DNA of 64,000 nucleotides. It comes from Datnioides undecimradiatus. Its lineage: Eukaryota > Chordata > Actinopteri > Lobotiformes > Datnioididae. Below are positions 25,501 to 36,300 of this stretch, in pieces (within the stretch, counting starts at the first letter, position 1; every line of letters starts with the position of its first letter). The stretch is from positions 11,403,848 to 11,467,847 of the forward strand of contig WARS01000016.1 in NCBI GenBank assembly GCA_008933995.1. Reading direction: 5' to 3'. Both the position numbers and the translations under genes were made by a program. The notes under the pieces were generated by a model. That model ran no database searches. It was not told where the DNA came from and was given only the letters and a program-made list of their open reading frames with translations.

Positions 25501-28206
25501 CACATGTGTTATCTGCTGGAAAAGGAAACAAAAATGTCTCCTGATTATTTTTTCGATTATTTGTTTAGCCTATACGATGTTCTAAACATTGTGAAAAATA
25601 AACAGACAACTGTCTGAAAGCCAGAGTTAAAGTTACCAAATTGTTTGCTTTGTCCAAACAACACTGAAACCTCCAGTTCCCATGCAGAAAAGACAAAGAA
25701 ATGCAGCAAATCCTCACACTAGACAAACAAATATAGAAACCAAGTCATTTTTGCTATAATGATGACTAATGCAATCAATCAGTTATCATAATAGTATAGT
25801 TAATTAATATAATGTAAACCAACTTAATGTGTCATAATGAATAATAGCGAGTTTTGTTCTCTAACTAATACGTTCTCTAACTAATAAGTTTGTCAGAGCT
25901 TCTGTTTTGCGCACTGACATGGTTTTAACCTCTTTAATAGGGTTAAGACAGTAACATGTCAATCAAACACCACGTGTGGGGTCAGCTCATCAAACTCTTG
26001 ATCACATGTCTGGGATGAGGCCACACCCGTGTGTAGGATCAAGAGTAAAACCTCACAACCACATGCACCAGTAGAAAAGAGATTAACACAAGATGTTTTG
26101 ACATACAACAGAAAAGCTGATGAACCACGTTTCCCTCTCTGCCTCTTACCAGCGAATCATCAACGTCTGATCCAGAGTCAGCTGCTCCGTAGTAGTCAGT
26201 GTGATGATTTGAATCATTCCCACTGTCACTCCCACTGATCTTTAATGCTTTATCTGATCCACAGACTTTACATGTTGCTGCATTGCCCATGGCTACAATC
26301 CAAATCAGGAAGAAATGGCCCAGCTAAACCTAAAAACTGTGGACTTTACCCACTATATGTGATTATATGGTCCACCAAAGTCAACTCCGTAGTTTCTCAC
26401 TTTGTGTCCTTTGGTTAAAAGCCTCTCCAGACCACGTTCCTGATGTTTGGCTGCGTCATTCAATCTTACAATCCATTAAATCTCTCCAGGTCTTTGGTGC
26501 AAATCTAGTACGTCAGTATTAATGCCACTCTTCCCCCTCTCTGTTACATTTAATGCCTTGTCCATCAAAAGCTCATCAGTCTTAGATACTCCTGCCTCTC
26601 TCTCACTGTGTGAGCCCAGCCAAGGCCCAGTCCTGTCAATTCTTCCTTTACTTCTCCTCTATCTGTGCAGGATAACAACTGCAGCCATAAACCCTCACTG
26701 TCTCTCCCGTCTTGGCTATTTTTACTTTTTCAGACCATGTCTTCAGAGAAGACCACCACCCCTTGCTGTGTGTACCCAGGGTGGGGTGCATGACAGCTGG
26801 GATAGAGTCTGGCTGAAGACCGCCTAGCCTGCAGTGCTTTCCAGGAATGCCAAGGGTCATGATGGAGTGAGAGAAGTGATAGACATCAAGCCTGAACGTG
26901 ATGCTCAATTTAATTAATTAAAAAACATATACAAAACACACCATTTATCACTGACTGATTGAGGGATCATAAATGGTTTCATCAGAACACATGCCTTTAC
27001 AGCCTTGATTGGAGAATTCTTCACATTCAGATTCACATTTTGCACAACAACTTTGCACAACATAATAGACCAAGAAACAGAAAGCAAAACCAGTCAAATT
27101 AAACAGAATCCGACAGGGAACATTCAGTGTGTTTTTTCAGTCACTTCTGCTTTCGCTGACTTGTTCGTCTCTCTGCCAAGAACAAGTTATGCACACAAAC
27201 ACACACCCACACACACCTACACACAGATTGGATTGATTGAGAACCAGCTGTAATCTCTGTGTCTGTACAGGATTTGACCTGCAGTCCGTCATGTAATAGA
27301 GGATACTGGATTATACACTGAACAGTACTATGTTCAAGTCCATGCTTACATTGGAGGAACATCAAAAGTCTACTCAGGAGCACAAACACCTAATTAGAAG
27401 CTGTATTTGTGTGCATTCAAGGTCACTTATAGTAATTTTATATCACTATCATAGTCTGTATTAAAACACCCACAAATAAACACGCAAAAAAGCTGTCAAA
27501 CACAAATTTGCCACAAATCAAGTAAGGCACACAAATTAAGTGGCACTACAATGAAAAAGATCTCGCTGGATTCATTCATTTATTTGTAATTTAATCTCAG
27601 TGGAAAGTGGAACTATTGCTAATTAGTTACAAATAGCTTTTGATAGATGAGACATTTCTTCTCTTTATTATTGAGGTGTACATTGGGGTTAAGTATTGAT
27701 ACACTGTTTTCCAATAATATCTAATATTGGCAATTTTATTTCAAATATCACAGAGAAAGTCGCTGATATGACTAGACTGTGACCTCCCTCTGAACTTGAG
27801 CCTTTCTCACATCTATTTCACCATCATCCATCTCCCTCACATTAAATGATAAATCATCTGAGAGAACAGGAGGACAACAAAACTGCAGTGTACAGTCAGC
27901 CACATCCATGTCTGTGTGTTGAGTGTGAGAGTGGGTTGTGGGGGTGCCACAACCCACTCTCACACTCAACACACCGACGCTTACTGTACACTCCGGAGCC
28001 CATGCGTTGCTGAAATTAGGATGGTAACATGACACAAACATGTGAATATGGCTTTGTCAGGGGATCTAGTTTGTTTTTACCTGCCGCTTTCGCTCGGCTC
28101 TCTCACGCTGTCTTCTTCTCCTCTCCCTGGCTTTCTGAAGAGCTCTGTACTCCATACTTTGCTCGAGCTCTCGAGCTTTCTTCAGGTGGGCTGCAGCATG
28201 GGCCAT
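1..28206 (-). CDS. ank2: Ankyrin-2 (ankyrin-B), 3' end outside the window
   Basis: Ankyrin-B is a cytoplasmic adaptor that ties ion channels, transporters and cell-adhesion proteins to the spectrin skeleton. Forty-one coding segments were found on the minus strand: two alternative first exons, 21 repeat-domain exons (one of 24 nt), five linker exons, nine exons across the ZU5-ZU5-UPA module, two small exons and part of a giant exon. Every junction keeps the frame, giving about 1,854 codons to the left edge. ANK2 is favoured over ANK3 and ANK1 by residues such as [25 protein letters not shown] and the cassette beginning [17 protein letters not shown], which match ankyrin-B as I know it. Teleosts usually keep two copies (ank2a, ank2b); which one this is cannot be told. 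The death domain and C-terminal regulatory region should lie left of position 1. Several donors are non-consensus (gttgtg at 13617, gttgga at 11422, gtcaat at 11109, gtcacg at 8348). Confidence 0.95.
1084..2773. other. ank2 intron before the giant exon
   Basis: AT-rich intron with no supported exon. Apart from the duplicated exon tail at 1642-1680 I see nothing functional. Confidence 0.7.
1642..1680 (-). repeat. Copy of the tail and donor of an ank2 UPA-region exon
   Basis: These 39 bases match 3655-3693 with five mismatches. The source segment is the last 33 nt of exon 3661-3889 plus its donor gtgcag. The copy keeps the frame of the source (encoded ACT GAA GTA GCC ... GAT GTT GAG) and keeps the donor, but the sequence around it is unrelated. 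It lies in the intron before the giant exon. Confidence 0.75.
2774..2924 (-). CDS. ank2: ank2 two short acidic/charged exons before the giant exon
   Basis: Exon 2892-2924 (33 nt) encodes [11 protein letters not shown] and exon 2774-2795 (22 nt) encodes SEKSDKK plus one base. They align with the human run ESESDQEQEEE and TSEKNDETEST. The second exon ends in phase 1 (gtaagc donor) and completes a Tyr codon with the giant exon at 1083. Both are small enough to be missed by gene predictors. Confidence 0.82.
3028..6624 (-). CDS. ank2: ank2 ZU5-ZU5-UPA spectrin-binding module (9 exons)
   Basis: Exons 6400-6624, 6068-6166 (cassette), 5400-5554, 4557-4768, 4258-4465, 4073-4169, 3661-3889, 3288-3413 and 3028-3150. 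They encode two ZU5 domains and a UPA domain, which bind beta-spectrin and pack as a supramodule. Diagnostic stretches are [92 protein letters not shown]-like [33 protein letters not shown] and [12 protein letters not shown]. Junction phases alternate 2/2, 2/1, 1/0, 0/1, 1/2, 2/0, 0/0 and remain open throughout. Confidence 0.95.
6068..6166 (-). CDS. ank2: ank2 33-residue cassette exon, likely alternatively spliced
   Basis: This 99-nt phase-2/phase-2 exon encodes [17 protein letters not shown] through FLG. Its last 26 residues mirror the end of the preceding exon ([11 protein letters not shown]...AQFLG against [12 protein letters not shown]...TKFLG), and both exons end with the same phase-2 GG before the donor. 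It is conserved almost exactly in mammalian ANK2, where it is an optional exon. Skipping it joins GAQFLG directly to PVIVEIPHF with the frame kept. Confidence 0.88.
6279..6368. repeat. (CA)n microsatellite between ZU5 exons
   Basis: About 90 bases of interrupted CA repeat lie only some 30 bases from the donor of the exon at 6400, in the short intron that separates the two FLG-ending exons. Its closeness to a cassette exon could influence splicing. Confidence 0.95.
7878..9751 (-). CDS. ank2: ank2 linker between repeats and ZU5 (5 exons)
   Basis: Exons 9679-9751, 9169-9219, 8349-8475, 8131-8209 and 7878-7981 encode the flexible linker after the last repeat ([60 protein letters not shown]). The 51-nt exon ([17 protein letters not shown]) is flanked by phase-1 introns, so it can be skipped without shifting frame. 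The 79-nt and 104-nt exons correspond to the human stretch around SYRLSWGTENLDNV. The donor at 8348 is gtcacg, weaker than the rest. Confidence 0.88.
9863..24183 (-). CDS. ank2: ank2 ankyrin-repeat membrane-binding domain (21 exons)
   Basis: Exons: 24082-24183, 17982-18080, 16557-16655, 16331-16429, 15990-16175, 15574-15597, 14329-14427, 13852-13950, 13618-13716, 13230-13427, 12876-12974, 12676-12774, 12422-12520, 11998-12195, 11777-11875, 11423-11521, 11110-11307, 10875-10973, 10309-10407, 10069-10167, 9863-9961. Nearly all are 99 nt or 198 nt in phase 0, one 33-residue repeat per 99 nt, and most begin NG(F/L/Y)TPLH. Together they give about 24 repeats forming the solenoid that binds membrane partners. 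The 24-nt exon encodes MMVNRTTE, a known insert in vertebrate ankyrins between repeats 6 and 7. The first exon encodes [15 protein letters not shown], the capping start shared by ANK2 and ANK3. No frame breaks were seen. Confidence 0.95.
14596..14646. repeat. (GAAA)n microsatellite in ank2 intron
   Basis: About twelve tandem GAAA units inside a purine-rich stretch, downstream (sense) of the MMVNRTTE exon and upstream of nothing else recognised. Confidence 0.95.
15031..15039 (-). other. Candidate 9-nt microexon in ank2 intron
   Basis: Nine bases encoding Asn-Gly-Lys in phase 0 sit between ctatcag and gtaagg, in the intron between MMVNRTTE and the next repeat exon. The start cag|AATGG is the usual beginning of the repeat exons in this gene. 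The pyrimidine tract is weak, so this may equally be a relic of a lost repeat exon or chance. Confidence 0.25.
15306..15343. repeat. (TAAAC)n pentanucleotide repeat
   Basis: Seven tandem copies of a five-base unit (aaact) in the ank2 intron just downstream of the 24-nt exon. Confidence 0.95.
16767..17250. repeat. Degraded teleost interspersed repeat
   Basis: The block starts near cctccagtggtggagg and ends with gtactcagttacactccattactgg, the characteristic ends of an abundant fish repeat that carries 'actcaagtaaaagtac'-like runs. It interrupts an ank2 intron and has no open frame. The family name cannot be given from sequence alone. Confidence 0.5.
18081..24081. other. Large ank2 intron without supported exons
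   Basis: Six kilobases between the first and second repeat exons. It holds an (ACA)n run at 18262-18290, CA repeats at 19508-19552, 20718-20745, 21189-21236 and 22531-22576, a GA run at 22727-22752, and a poly-C/poly-G stretch near 23095-23125. ORFs here are short and unrelated to known proteins. Confidence 0.75.
24184..26149. other. ank2 intron after first exon B
   Basis: No exon recognised. It contains a short CA repeat at 25431-25457 and one interspersed repeat at 25256-25337. Confidence 0.7.
25256..25337 (+). repeat. Teleost 'ctggagcctatcccagc' interspersed repeat fragment
   Basis: The core ctggagcctatcccagcag followed by tcattgagcggaaggcaggg is a sequence seen dispersed through many fish genomes, usually after a ggtcgcgggg-type run, here gggtcacgggggggct. 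Runs of tacatacat flank it on both sides (25241-25255 and 25338-25350), which could be a target-site duplication or a pre-existing microsatellite. Confidence 0.65.
26150..26290 (-). CDS. ank2: ank2 alternative first coding exon B (acylation-type N-terminus)
   Basis: This 47-codon exon has ATG at 26290 in a strong context (gccATGG), an in-frame TAG upstream, and a gtaaga donor in phase 0 that joins it to the exon at 24183. It encodes [19 protein letters not shown], then a Ser/Asp/Gly-rich stretch ending DVDDSL. Gly2 with Thr6 fits the N-myristoylation consensus, and Cys7 and Cys10 are placed as palmitoylation sites often are. I do not recall this N-terminus from mammalian ANK2. The alternative, a translated exon spliced from an upstream leader, is possible, but the in-frame stop and Kozak context make it a start exon. 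Confidence 0.8.
26755..26835 (-). repeat. Possible second, inverted copy of the same repeat
   Basis: Reading gtgtacccagggtggggtgcatgacagctgggatagagtctgg, this resembles the reverse complement of the repeat family at 25256, but is more degraded. It lies in the intron between the two alternative first exons. Confidence 0.45.
27914..27974. repeat. Perfect 28-bp inverted repeat with 5-nt spacer
   Basis: The left arm 27914-27941 begins gtgtgttgagtgtgagagtg and is the exact reverse complement of the right arm 27947-27974; the spacer is gggtg. It lies about 107 nt downstream (sense strand) of the donor of ank2 first exon A. Transcribed, it would form a 28-bp stem with a loop too tight for a typical microRNA precursor; as DNA it could extrude a cruciform. 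Confidence 0.95.
28081..28206 (-). CDS. ank2: ank2 alternative first coding exon A (basic N-terminus)
   Basis: This 42-codon exon starts at an ATG at 28206 and ends with a clean gtaaaa donor in phase 0, so it joins directly to the first repeat exon at 24183. It encodes [16 protein letters not shown] followed by a highly basic stretch ending AERKRQ. That closely resembles the ANK3 first exon that begins MAHAASQLKKNRDLE and ends in a Lys/Arg-rich run, so it is an ancient alternative promoter exon shared by ankyrin paralogues. The exon has more CpG than the surrounding intron. It is too short and too basic to be noticed by ORF length. The 5' leader was not located. Confidence 0.88.
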
Positions 28207-28778
28207 GATGTCACCTTTCTGCCTCTTTTTCTCTCAAACACTAGTTTTACTTGGTGCTGAAGTTTAACTTTACTGTTGCTCCTCAACCAAACCACCACAA
28301 ATGCTCCTAACCTATGTTCATCACTGTAGATCTGAGCTCCTCAACTGTAATAAAGAACAGAATCCTTTGACCGTGGAGAGACTCCAAAAATCATCCTGTC
28401 TTCAAACTGACACTGTTTCCCAGCGTTTCTCTTCTTCAGTCTTCTTCTTAGGAACACAGTCAGCTGTTGTCCCTCCACATCAGGCCAGGAAGCAGCTACT
28501 GGATTTTCACAGCTTCACACAAAACACCCCACATTCATCCATATACAGCAAATGAACATAAACCATTCATGTGCGCAAACATGAGAGAGGGAGATGATGA
28601 CTGAAAAGGGTTGATGAATGATGTGAGCCCATCCGCTTACTCACTACATATCCCAACACACACACAAGCACACAGGCACACAGGCGAACATACACACACA
28701 GGGAACAACCAAGTCCAGATGTACATGAAAACCCTACTCCAAGTGAACAGATGTGGATACAAAACATGTTTGTGTGTG

Positions 28779-28838
<60 letters not shown>

Positions 28839-30837
28839 CGTGTGTGAGCCACAGTCACAGGAAAGTGTTTATAGTGTGAGGGGTTTAGGAAGGCTGCATG
28901 CCAACAGCCAGCTGACTGCTACAGCCACAGCTACTCTCACTTACTACTGCTGTGAAAATGCACTCTATCCTGAGGGGAAGAAGGACACATGAGGAGACAG
29001 GAAGGTTAATGGGTGAGAGGAGGAGGTGACGGTGGATTAGAGGAGGAGTGTGGGAGTAAAGCAAGGAGATAACATGACTATTAAAGCCATTTTGTGTAGA
29101 ACTTTGTCTAGAACAGACCCCCAGGGGTGTATCACAAAGGTTACTACCACATGAAAACACTCTAAGATAAATAGGATGAAAGTACTTTTGTCCTTTTTGT
29201 TCTGTCTCTTTTTGTACTCGCAAAACGTTACTCTGAATACACAATACTTGACCAGTCTGTAATCATGTAAAAATCATGCACACTGGGTTAAAAAAGAAAA
29301 GCAAAGATAAAGTCCTTCTAGAGTCAACCACCTCGCCAAATTAATTAAATTTAACACTTTCATCCATAGTAACTTCCGATGCCCCACAATCAGTTATGTG
29401 TTTGGTACTGTTAGATAAATTTAAAGGCTAAGCCCATATAGAAGTTGGTTGATTTGTGCAAATAATAACTTTAAGTTAGCAGAAGTTGAATTGTCTGCAA
29501 AAAAAAGAAGAAAGAAGAAGAGGAGAGTGCAGGTGGGAGTGAAGTACTAGGGGACATAAATACAAACAACACGTTAAAATAATAATGAAAAATAATAGTA
29601 AAAAAAAGAGCATGAAAAGAGGGGCATCTGTTAAGAAGAGAAGGAAGAGTAGAAAGGAAGGGAAACAGGGTGAACTTGGGTACAGGCTGTCCTTCTGTGA
29701 GCGAGCAGTAAGGATGGGACACACCACCCGGTCCAGAGGGGGACCAATGAGCACGGAGCAGAGAACAGTGGCTCCCAAGCACCTGCAAGTAACAGGCTTC
29801 CCCCTGCAATGGGGGGGAAAGTGGGTCGGTCTGAATCTCAACTGCACTGCACCGTTGGTACTGGTGGCTGATGGAATATGATTTGACAGCTTGTGTGTAT
29901 GTGTGTGCGCGTGTGTACGTGTGTCCACCAACAGCAAATGGGTGTCAAGGTCTCTCTGTCAATGCAGCTAATGTTAGGAGTTTGAAATTTCAGCACCAGG
30001 GACAGGGACACTTCTATTTCTGTTCACACATTCTGGCCCCTTTCACAGGCTCAGTCAACAACATCAGCAACATCCCTTTATGCTAGAAACCATGAATGAG
30101 ACAGATGTGCTGAATCACTCCACAATGTAATGCAGTCTAAAGTGTGTAATCTACCCTTGTGCATAAAGCCTGAGTGCTTCCTTCACTTCCACAATGATCC
30201 TGCTGTTGGAGCATTTCATGTGCTCTGCTCCTCTAGCACTCTCTGCTGGTTAAATACAGAATAGGGTGTTTCTCTCTCAAGGCAACTAACTAAGCACTTT
30301 GTGCATCCATGTGCACCCTAACTTTATGATACTGACATTAAAACAGACAAATAAAACAAATGTTAATTCATTTTTAAAATCATTTTAAAAGTGATAAATC
30401 AAGATCTATTTTTTTCACATGATATTGTTTTTTTATTAGGGCATTATCAGTTTGTAACAGTAACAAAATAGCTTTCCGACCACTGGGCTGTGCTAATGAA
30501 AACAATAACAGAGTCTAAGCTTTGCAATGATACAACAGTTTTTGCTATTCCCACGAGTCCCATGTCACATCTTTATGTTTCTGTCTTTTAGTATTTAACT
30601 TTACTTGAGATATTAGATATGGTCTTGTTGCCATTCATACCTGGCTTCAGAGAAATAACTGAACTGTGTTTCTGTCCAGTTATCTAGTGAAACACAAACA
30701 ACACACAGCATATTGTACCATGCAAGGAAACAACTACAGTATTGCTACCGAGTACTTGAGTTTCATATTTAACAGATCTATAAGCTTATTGATCTGCATG
30801 TTAGTTGATCCTGAAACAGGGTTCTTACTGTTATAGC

Positions 30838-30869
<32 letters not shown>

Positions 30870-33258
30870 TACAGTATGTCTTTATTAATATTAGTCTACT
30901 AACTTTTCAGAGTCTATGCATCAGTAAAAGCTGATCAATGTTCTGTATTGATCCCTTCCATCATTTCATGCAAGATGGTAATATTGAGAGGCGAATACAT
31001 TATAAACTAAAGGACTGTGTGTGTGTGTGTCCATTTAGGAGTCAAATTACACTGAAAAGGGGCTCCAAAGACAGCTGATGTGAGCTCTTGTTTCTGTTGG
31101 TTTAGTGGATCTCGGACATGGGGAGGGGTTAATGGTGTACTTTTCATTTTATAGATCCAAAGGCTTTTATACGGCCCATTAGGACTCTATGATAGACAGA
31201 TACAGGAGGCGCAGAGATGAGCACATGCGCACCCATATCCCTGCACGTGGCTGGTCATGTGCTGCAAATTGAGTGTGTATGTACCTCATCACATATACAG
31301 ATGTACTATTTTAATGTACAAAATTACAACACTAGACAAATGTTTCACAATGATCATACTTAGTAATTTCCTTTTAATTGATTTTGAGAATGCAATACTT
31401 CTGTATTCAGTGCTTGCTCTCAACATTTGCAACGACAAGAATTGTGATTTTGGCAATAAATAAATATGTCAATGCTTTTATCTGAAAGTTTATATTAACA
31501 TCATACTGACCTGAACTAAAGAGAAGCAATTAAGCAGCTGCCTTAAAATTTGGAGAAATGCATCAAATGATTCAATGATCTGCTTTGAAACGTTACTAAA
31601 TTTAATGTAAAACATAATTTGTAGTTGTCTAGTATTCTTTTTTGCTGTTGGATGCTTTTGTTGAATGTTGTTAGTGCTGTTGTTGTTGTTGATGATAAAG
31701 GCACATAGGTGCTGACTCGTGGAGTTCTTCCAGCAATGAGCGTCTAGCAGGTTATAATGCATCTGAGATTTAATGGAGGCAGGATCTTTCTGTTTAAGAT
31801 GGCTCATTTAGATTTCTAGAAGCCTATACATTTTTCATGACCACAATTTTCTAACCCTTCCCAACTGCTCGTCACTGAGAAACGCTAGTTTTCATTAGTG
31901 CAGTTACAGCTGTTTGATTTAAGTGATGCACTAGGCTTTCGTTAACCTAGTTAATAAGTGTGAGAGTCACTCAGAGGCTTCTTACTCAGAGGGCCTTTGT
32001 ATTTCACCAGTAATCACCTTTTAAAGAGCGGGCTAGAAGGAAAAACCAAAGACACACAACTGCTTTTCATAGAAAATACATTTTCCTTTAGTATCAACAC
32101 AAATGTGTTCAACATGTGTATCAACACAAAAACGACACTGACTGAGTTATTCTGAGGACCACCACTGGAGATTTTTGCCAAGAAAACTCCTGTACAAAGA
32201 AAATTTGGGCCTAAACTGTTAAGTTAAGACTCTAAATAGTTAAGTCTGAGAAATGTTGTTTGGTTATAACTCCTTCAAACTCAGCTTGCCATTTTTACAC
32301 TTCAGTTTCTGTACATATTAAACAACTTAAATACCACGATTACTTTCTGAGTATAAAAAACACTGGTAGGTTTATTTTGTAGCTTTGGAGATAGAGTCCC
32401 CACTTCTTCCCATTTGTCCACTAAGCTATATAACTTTTGGTCAGCCCTATACTTTATGTACAGACATGGCTGTGGTAAAGATCTTATACTTGGACTCGTA
32501 GCAAGAAAGTGAATAATGCCCCAAGATGTCTGACTATCCCTTCATGAAGAAGCACAATGTTGGTATGTATGACACCCACAAACCTCCGCTGCACTTTTAT
32601 GACTTCACAACTGGGACAGCACACCCAGACACCTGAGGGCATATTTTTATACAATCTATGCTCAAGATAACAATGGTTGGTCTGCAGTGCCCACACTGAA
32701 GCCCAGAATACGCACATTCATGAACACACACTCATCCCTTCCCTTCGGGATATTGATTTGAAACTGCAGCTGAACCCTCACCACATGACTGTAACATGAG
32801 AAAATCAACCAAGCGGTTCTTTACGACCGGCCTGACTCCAAAATCTGTATGTTTAAATGAACATGATTCCCTGCTAATGTTGTTCTTAATGTAAGCGGTG
32901 AGTTTAAGCTTTAATGGCAGTTAAAAAGGCTGCACAGTCTATATAGAAAGACTGTTTAACTTTGCTACAGGAACGACATACATATGACAAACCTGGGCTT
33001 CATAAATCAACCAAAACGCTCCGCTCTATTTTGCACTTAAAGCGTTGATGGTGTCATAGGTACGCTTGTGTAATATTAGTAATGGCTAAATTGCTGGTCT
33101 ACAGTATAAAATATGTCTGCCTTGTGTAAACACATAACAGAGTGAACGAATTACAGAGCAGAGACAGTAATGGATTGGCTAACAGATATGATTTAAATGT
33201 CAAGTCATCCTGCAGCCTCTTTTACTGCTTATAGAAGGTCAGAGCCATAAAGTGCACA

Positions 33259-33314
<56 letters not shown>

Positions 33315-36300
33315 AAAAGCTCTCTCGCTCTCTCTGTCTCTATCTGTTTCTCACACAGCCAAATCATACGGACTCAAATTTAATACCAAGTGGACAAAGG
33401 AGAGAGTTCAGATTCAGCTCGGACCACACCCAAAATCCAGTGAGCAATGACATAGAGACATGGGTGGGGCTGAAATGATTAGTGAGGGAATAGAGAGAGA
33501 GGCACTGTGGACGGGACACACAACCTTGATAGAGCTAATCGTGCCCAGAGAGTGACTTGACTGAACTGAAGGGAGAAAGTCAAGATGACCACACCCTGTT
33601 GCGATCGATATCAAATCCACACACCGACACTGAAGTGCGCACACACAAATGGATGCATGTGATTTGTGATGTAGTTGATTGACATGACTTACTCAGTTTG
33701 GTGTTTGCTACCATATTAACAGCCCTCAACACCACAGACAGATAAGCAGCAGCCTTGCAGGGGGACGGCAGCCCTACATTAACTGACTGCTTGCAGCTTT
33801 TTGCTAGATTAGGTTACAGCCTTCAACAACCTTTTTTCAAAGCAAACCACGAGGTCTCTGGAAAAAATGTATATAGCAAAAAAATGCAGGGTAAGCAACC
33901 CAATATGTGCGTAATGCATTATTCACTCCTTGATGCTGACGCCAAGTTTGCGAGGAGTTATGTCTAAAAGCTACTGGTGAAATGCAATGCCTGCAAACAT
34001 AACCAATATCCCCTGCTTCTATGTGATACAGTAGGGCTGCTATGATACCCGCTGCCTTCGAAAAGGCTGTTGTACTAATTTATGGCTTTCCCTTTTTTCC
34101 TCTTTGAAGGACTGCCTAAGTCCCCCGGGAACGCATGACGTCAGTTTGCCATTCCTGTTAACGAGATGAGGGGAAATAAACTTCCATATTCCCGTGAAAC
34201 TGCCATCCCACTGCAGATGCCTACAATAACTGGAAAAGAAAGAAAAAGAGGGCAAGGAAAGAAATAATGTTTATGTACATAAAAAGAGGGAATTAATAAT
34301 ACTAAACCAAACCAATCCTGCAAAAGACACTTTAAAATTACCCAACCAAAAAAGAACATTTCTATAAATAGTGATTCTGTTTTTTGTTGTTTGTTGTTTG
34401 TTTTCCTTTCTTTTCTTCACATGCCTCCCATGATACAGTACCTGTGTCATGTGTCTATTTATGTTGTTTAAAACAAATGTCAGCCCTTATCGCTTTTGTA
34501 TTTGTTATGTCTATACTCTATATGTAGTGAATACAGGGTAAAAAAAAAGTCAGTGCATATTAATATCAGTATTCTTCTGTCAAGTTGTGGGAAGTGTGTG
34601 AAGAAGTCTGTAGTGTTCTCGGACATGGGAGGGATTTTTAAGATTGTAGAATCGGTTAGATATGCAGGCTATAAGTTCAGAACAGTACAACAAAAAGCAC
34701 TCATCTATCCATTAACATCCACTGACTAAATCAGTTATTCTATCGTGAAACTGGAATGTACGAATAAGTAAAAAAAGGTCAGAGTTATGGATATCTTTTG
34801 TCAAAAGACCTCAAATTCACATTGTGTCTGGGCGTGAGACAAGACAGAACAGACTTCAGATCAGACACTCTGAACATGAGCAAACTGTCCAATTGTGTAT
34901 AATTAATCTTCATCTCATCTATCATTCAGGGCACACAACGAGAGCTACACCTCAAATGTTGCACGCATCTGCAGCACGCAGAAAAAAAGTTTCTGTTTTA
35001 CCACCGTGGCCTGCAGTTCATGTGCTAGCATTGCTAAAATCTTGGCAGAATGTATTTCCAAGTGATGGCTGATCTCATCCAGCGTCAGATGACAAAGAGT
35101 ATTGAGGCAAAAACTGATTTCACCTCCAAGTTGAATGTATAATGAATAATGAAGCGTGTGACCTAAAATTTGCAGCAGTGCACAGTCATACCAGGAATGC
35201 TGAGTGATGCTGTCAGATGCAGAGAGAGAAATAACCAGGCAGACAATTAGTCAGACAGACAGACCTGAAATAAAACCGTGCACTTGTGAGAAAGAAAATG
35301 ATTCACATTAAATAAAACAGATGTGAGTTATAAACATTTAATCAGAAGTCACGCTTTTCAGCTCGTTCAGGGCTAAAACCAAACATGATGAGTTTGGGTT
35401 TCACAAGATAAACTGCTGCATTCCTCTGATTATCAAGCTGCAGGAGTTTTAAATTGTGTCACTGCATCTTCCTCAGCATGTGGCAGAAGCAGTTTAATGT
35501 TTTTGCTGAAATATATGTTTGTTTGTTTCTGTGTGTGTGTGTTTGTCTCTGTCTGCGTACTGTGCTATGAGCCATGCTATTCTCAGCAACACAGCGAAAA
35601 GCTTTGATGTGTTTTCCTGTGAGAAAACCTTCACTTACTTCACTTAAGAAGGAGCTGACGATAGAGAGAGAGTGAACACATTTACATGAAGGTGTTTTGA
35701 GTTGAGCTTCTGAGAAGTCCATTGATCAGCAGCCACACCCTCCTCTCTCTCCCTCCTTCTGACGGGAAACAGAGTTATAAGGCCGTAATGAATAATTGAC
35801 ATCTAAATGCTTCCCACTGCCTCCAGTCCAAAAACACCTGCCCTTTATACAGCATGACAGGCAAAGGATGCATCTCACAACAAAATCCTTCTTCTGTACC
35901 CACTTAATGTGATCAACTCAAGATATTATGCACTGTCACTGTCTTTCTGTGTAAAAAAGCTTTATCTTTCTCGCTTCTTGACTTTGTCTAAGCTCTTTTG
36001 ATGAACAGCATTTCACTATAACAAGGAAAGGACGATGGTTATGATGACAAACTATGACTCATCAAGTGATGCTATCTCTGCCCTTACTCGCGCCCATTGG
36101 GGTAAAATAGGGCAGTGGGAGATGGTGTCAGATAGAACTAGGCCACCCCAACTACTTATGAGGTACCATGACGAACAAGGACAGCCCAGGAGTGTCAGGA
36201 TGCCGTTTGTAACCAAATATAGATATGCTGATGGTCCATATGGATGTTGGATCTGGGACAGGAATACCAATGCTTTCCTCACCACCATATCACCATTACA

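Noticed and set aside
27914-27974. microRNA precursor
   Set aside because: Loop of 5 nt and perfect pairing do not fit a normal precursor; kept only as an inverted repeat.
28637-28992. Several frames of Thr-His or Val-Cys repeats
   Set aside because: Pure translation of the GT/CA microsatellite at 28769-28836.
31490-31807. 105-codon minus frame with Asn/Gln runs
   Set aside because: Low-complexity AT-rich composition with no recognised motif or splice context; likely chance.
32484-32717. 77-codon minus frame rich in Cys/Val/Leu
   Set aside because: No ATG-supported exon structure, no splice sites and no family match.
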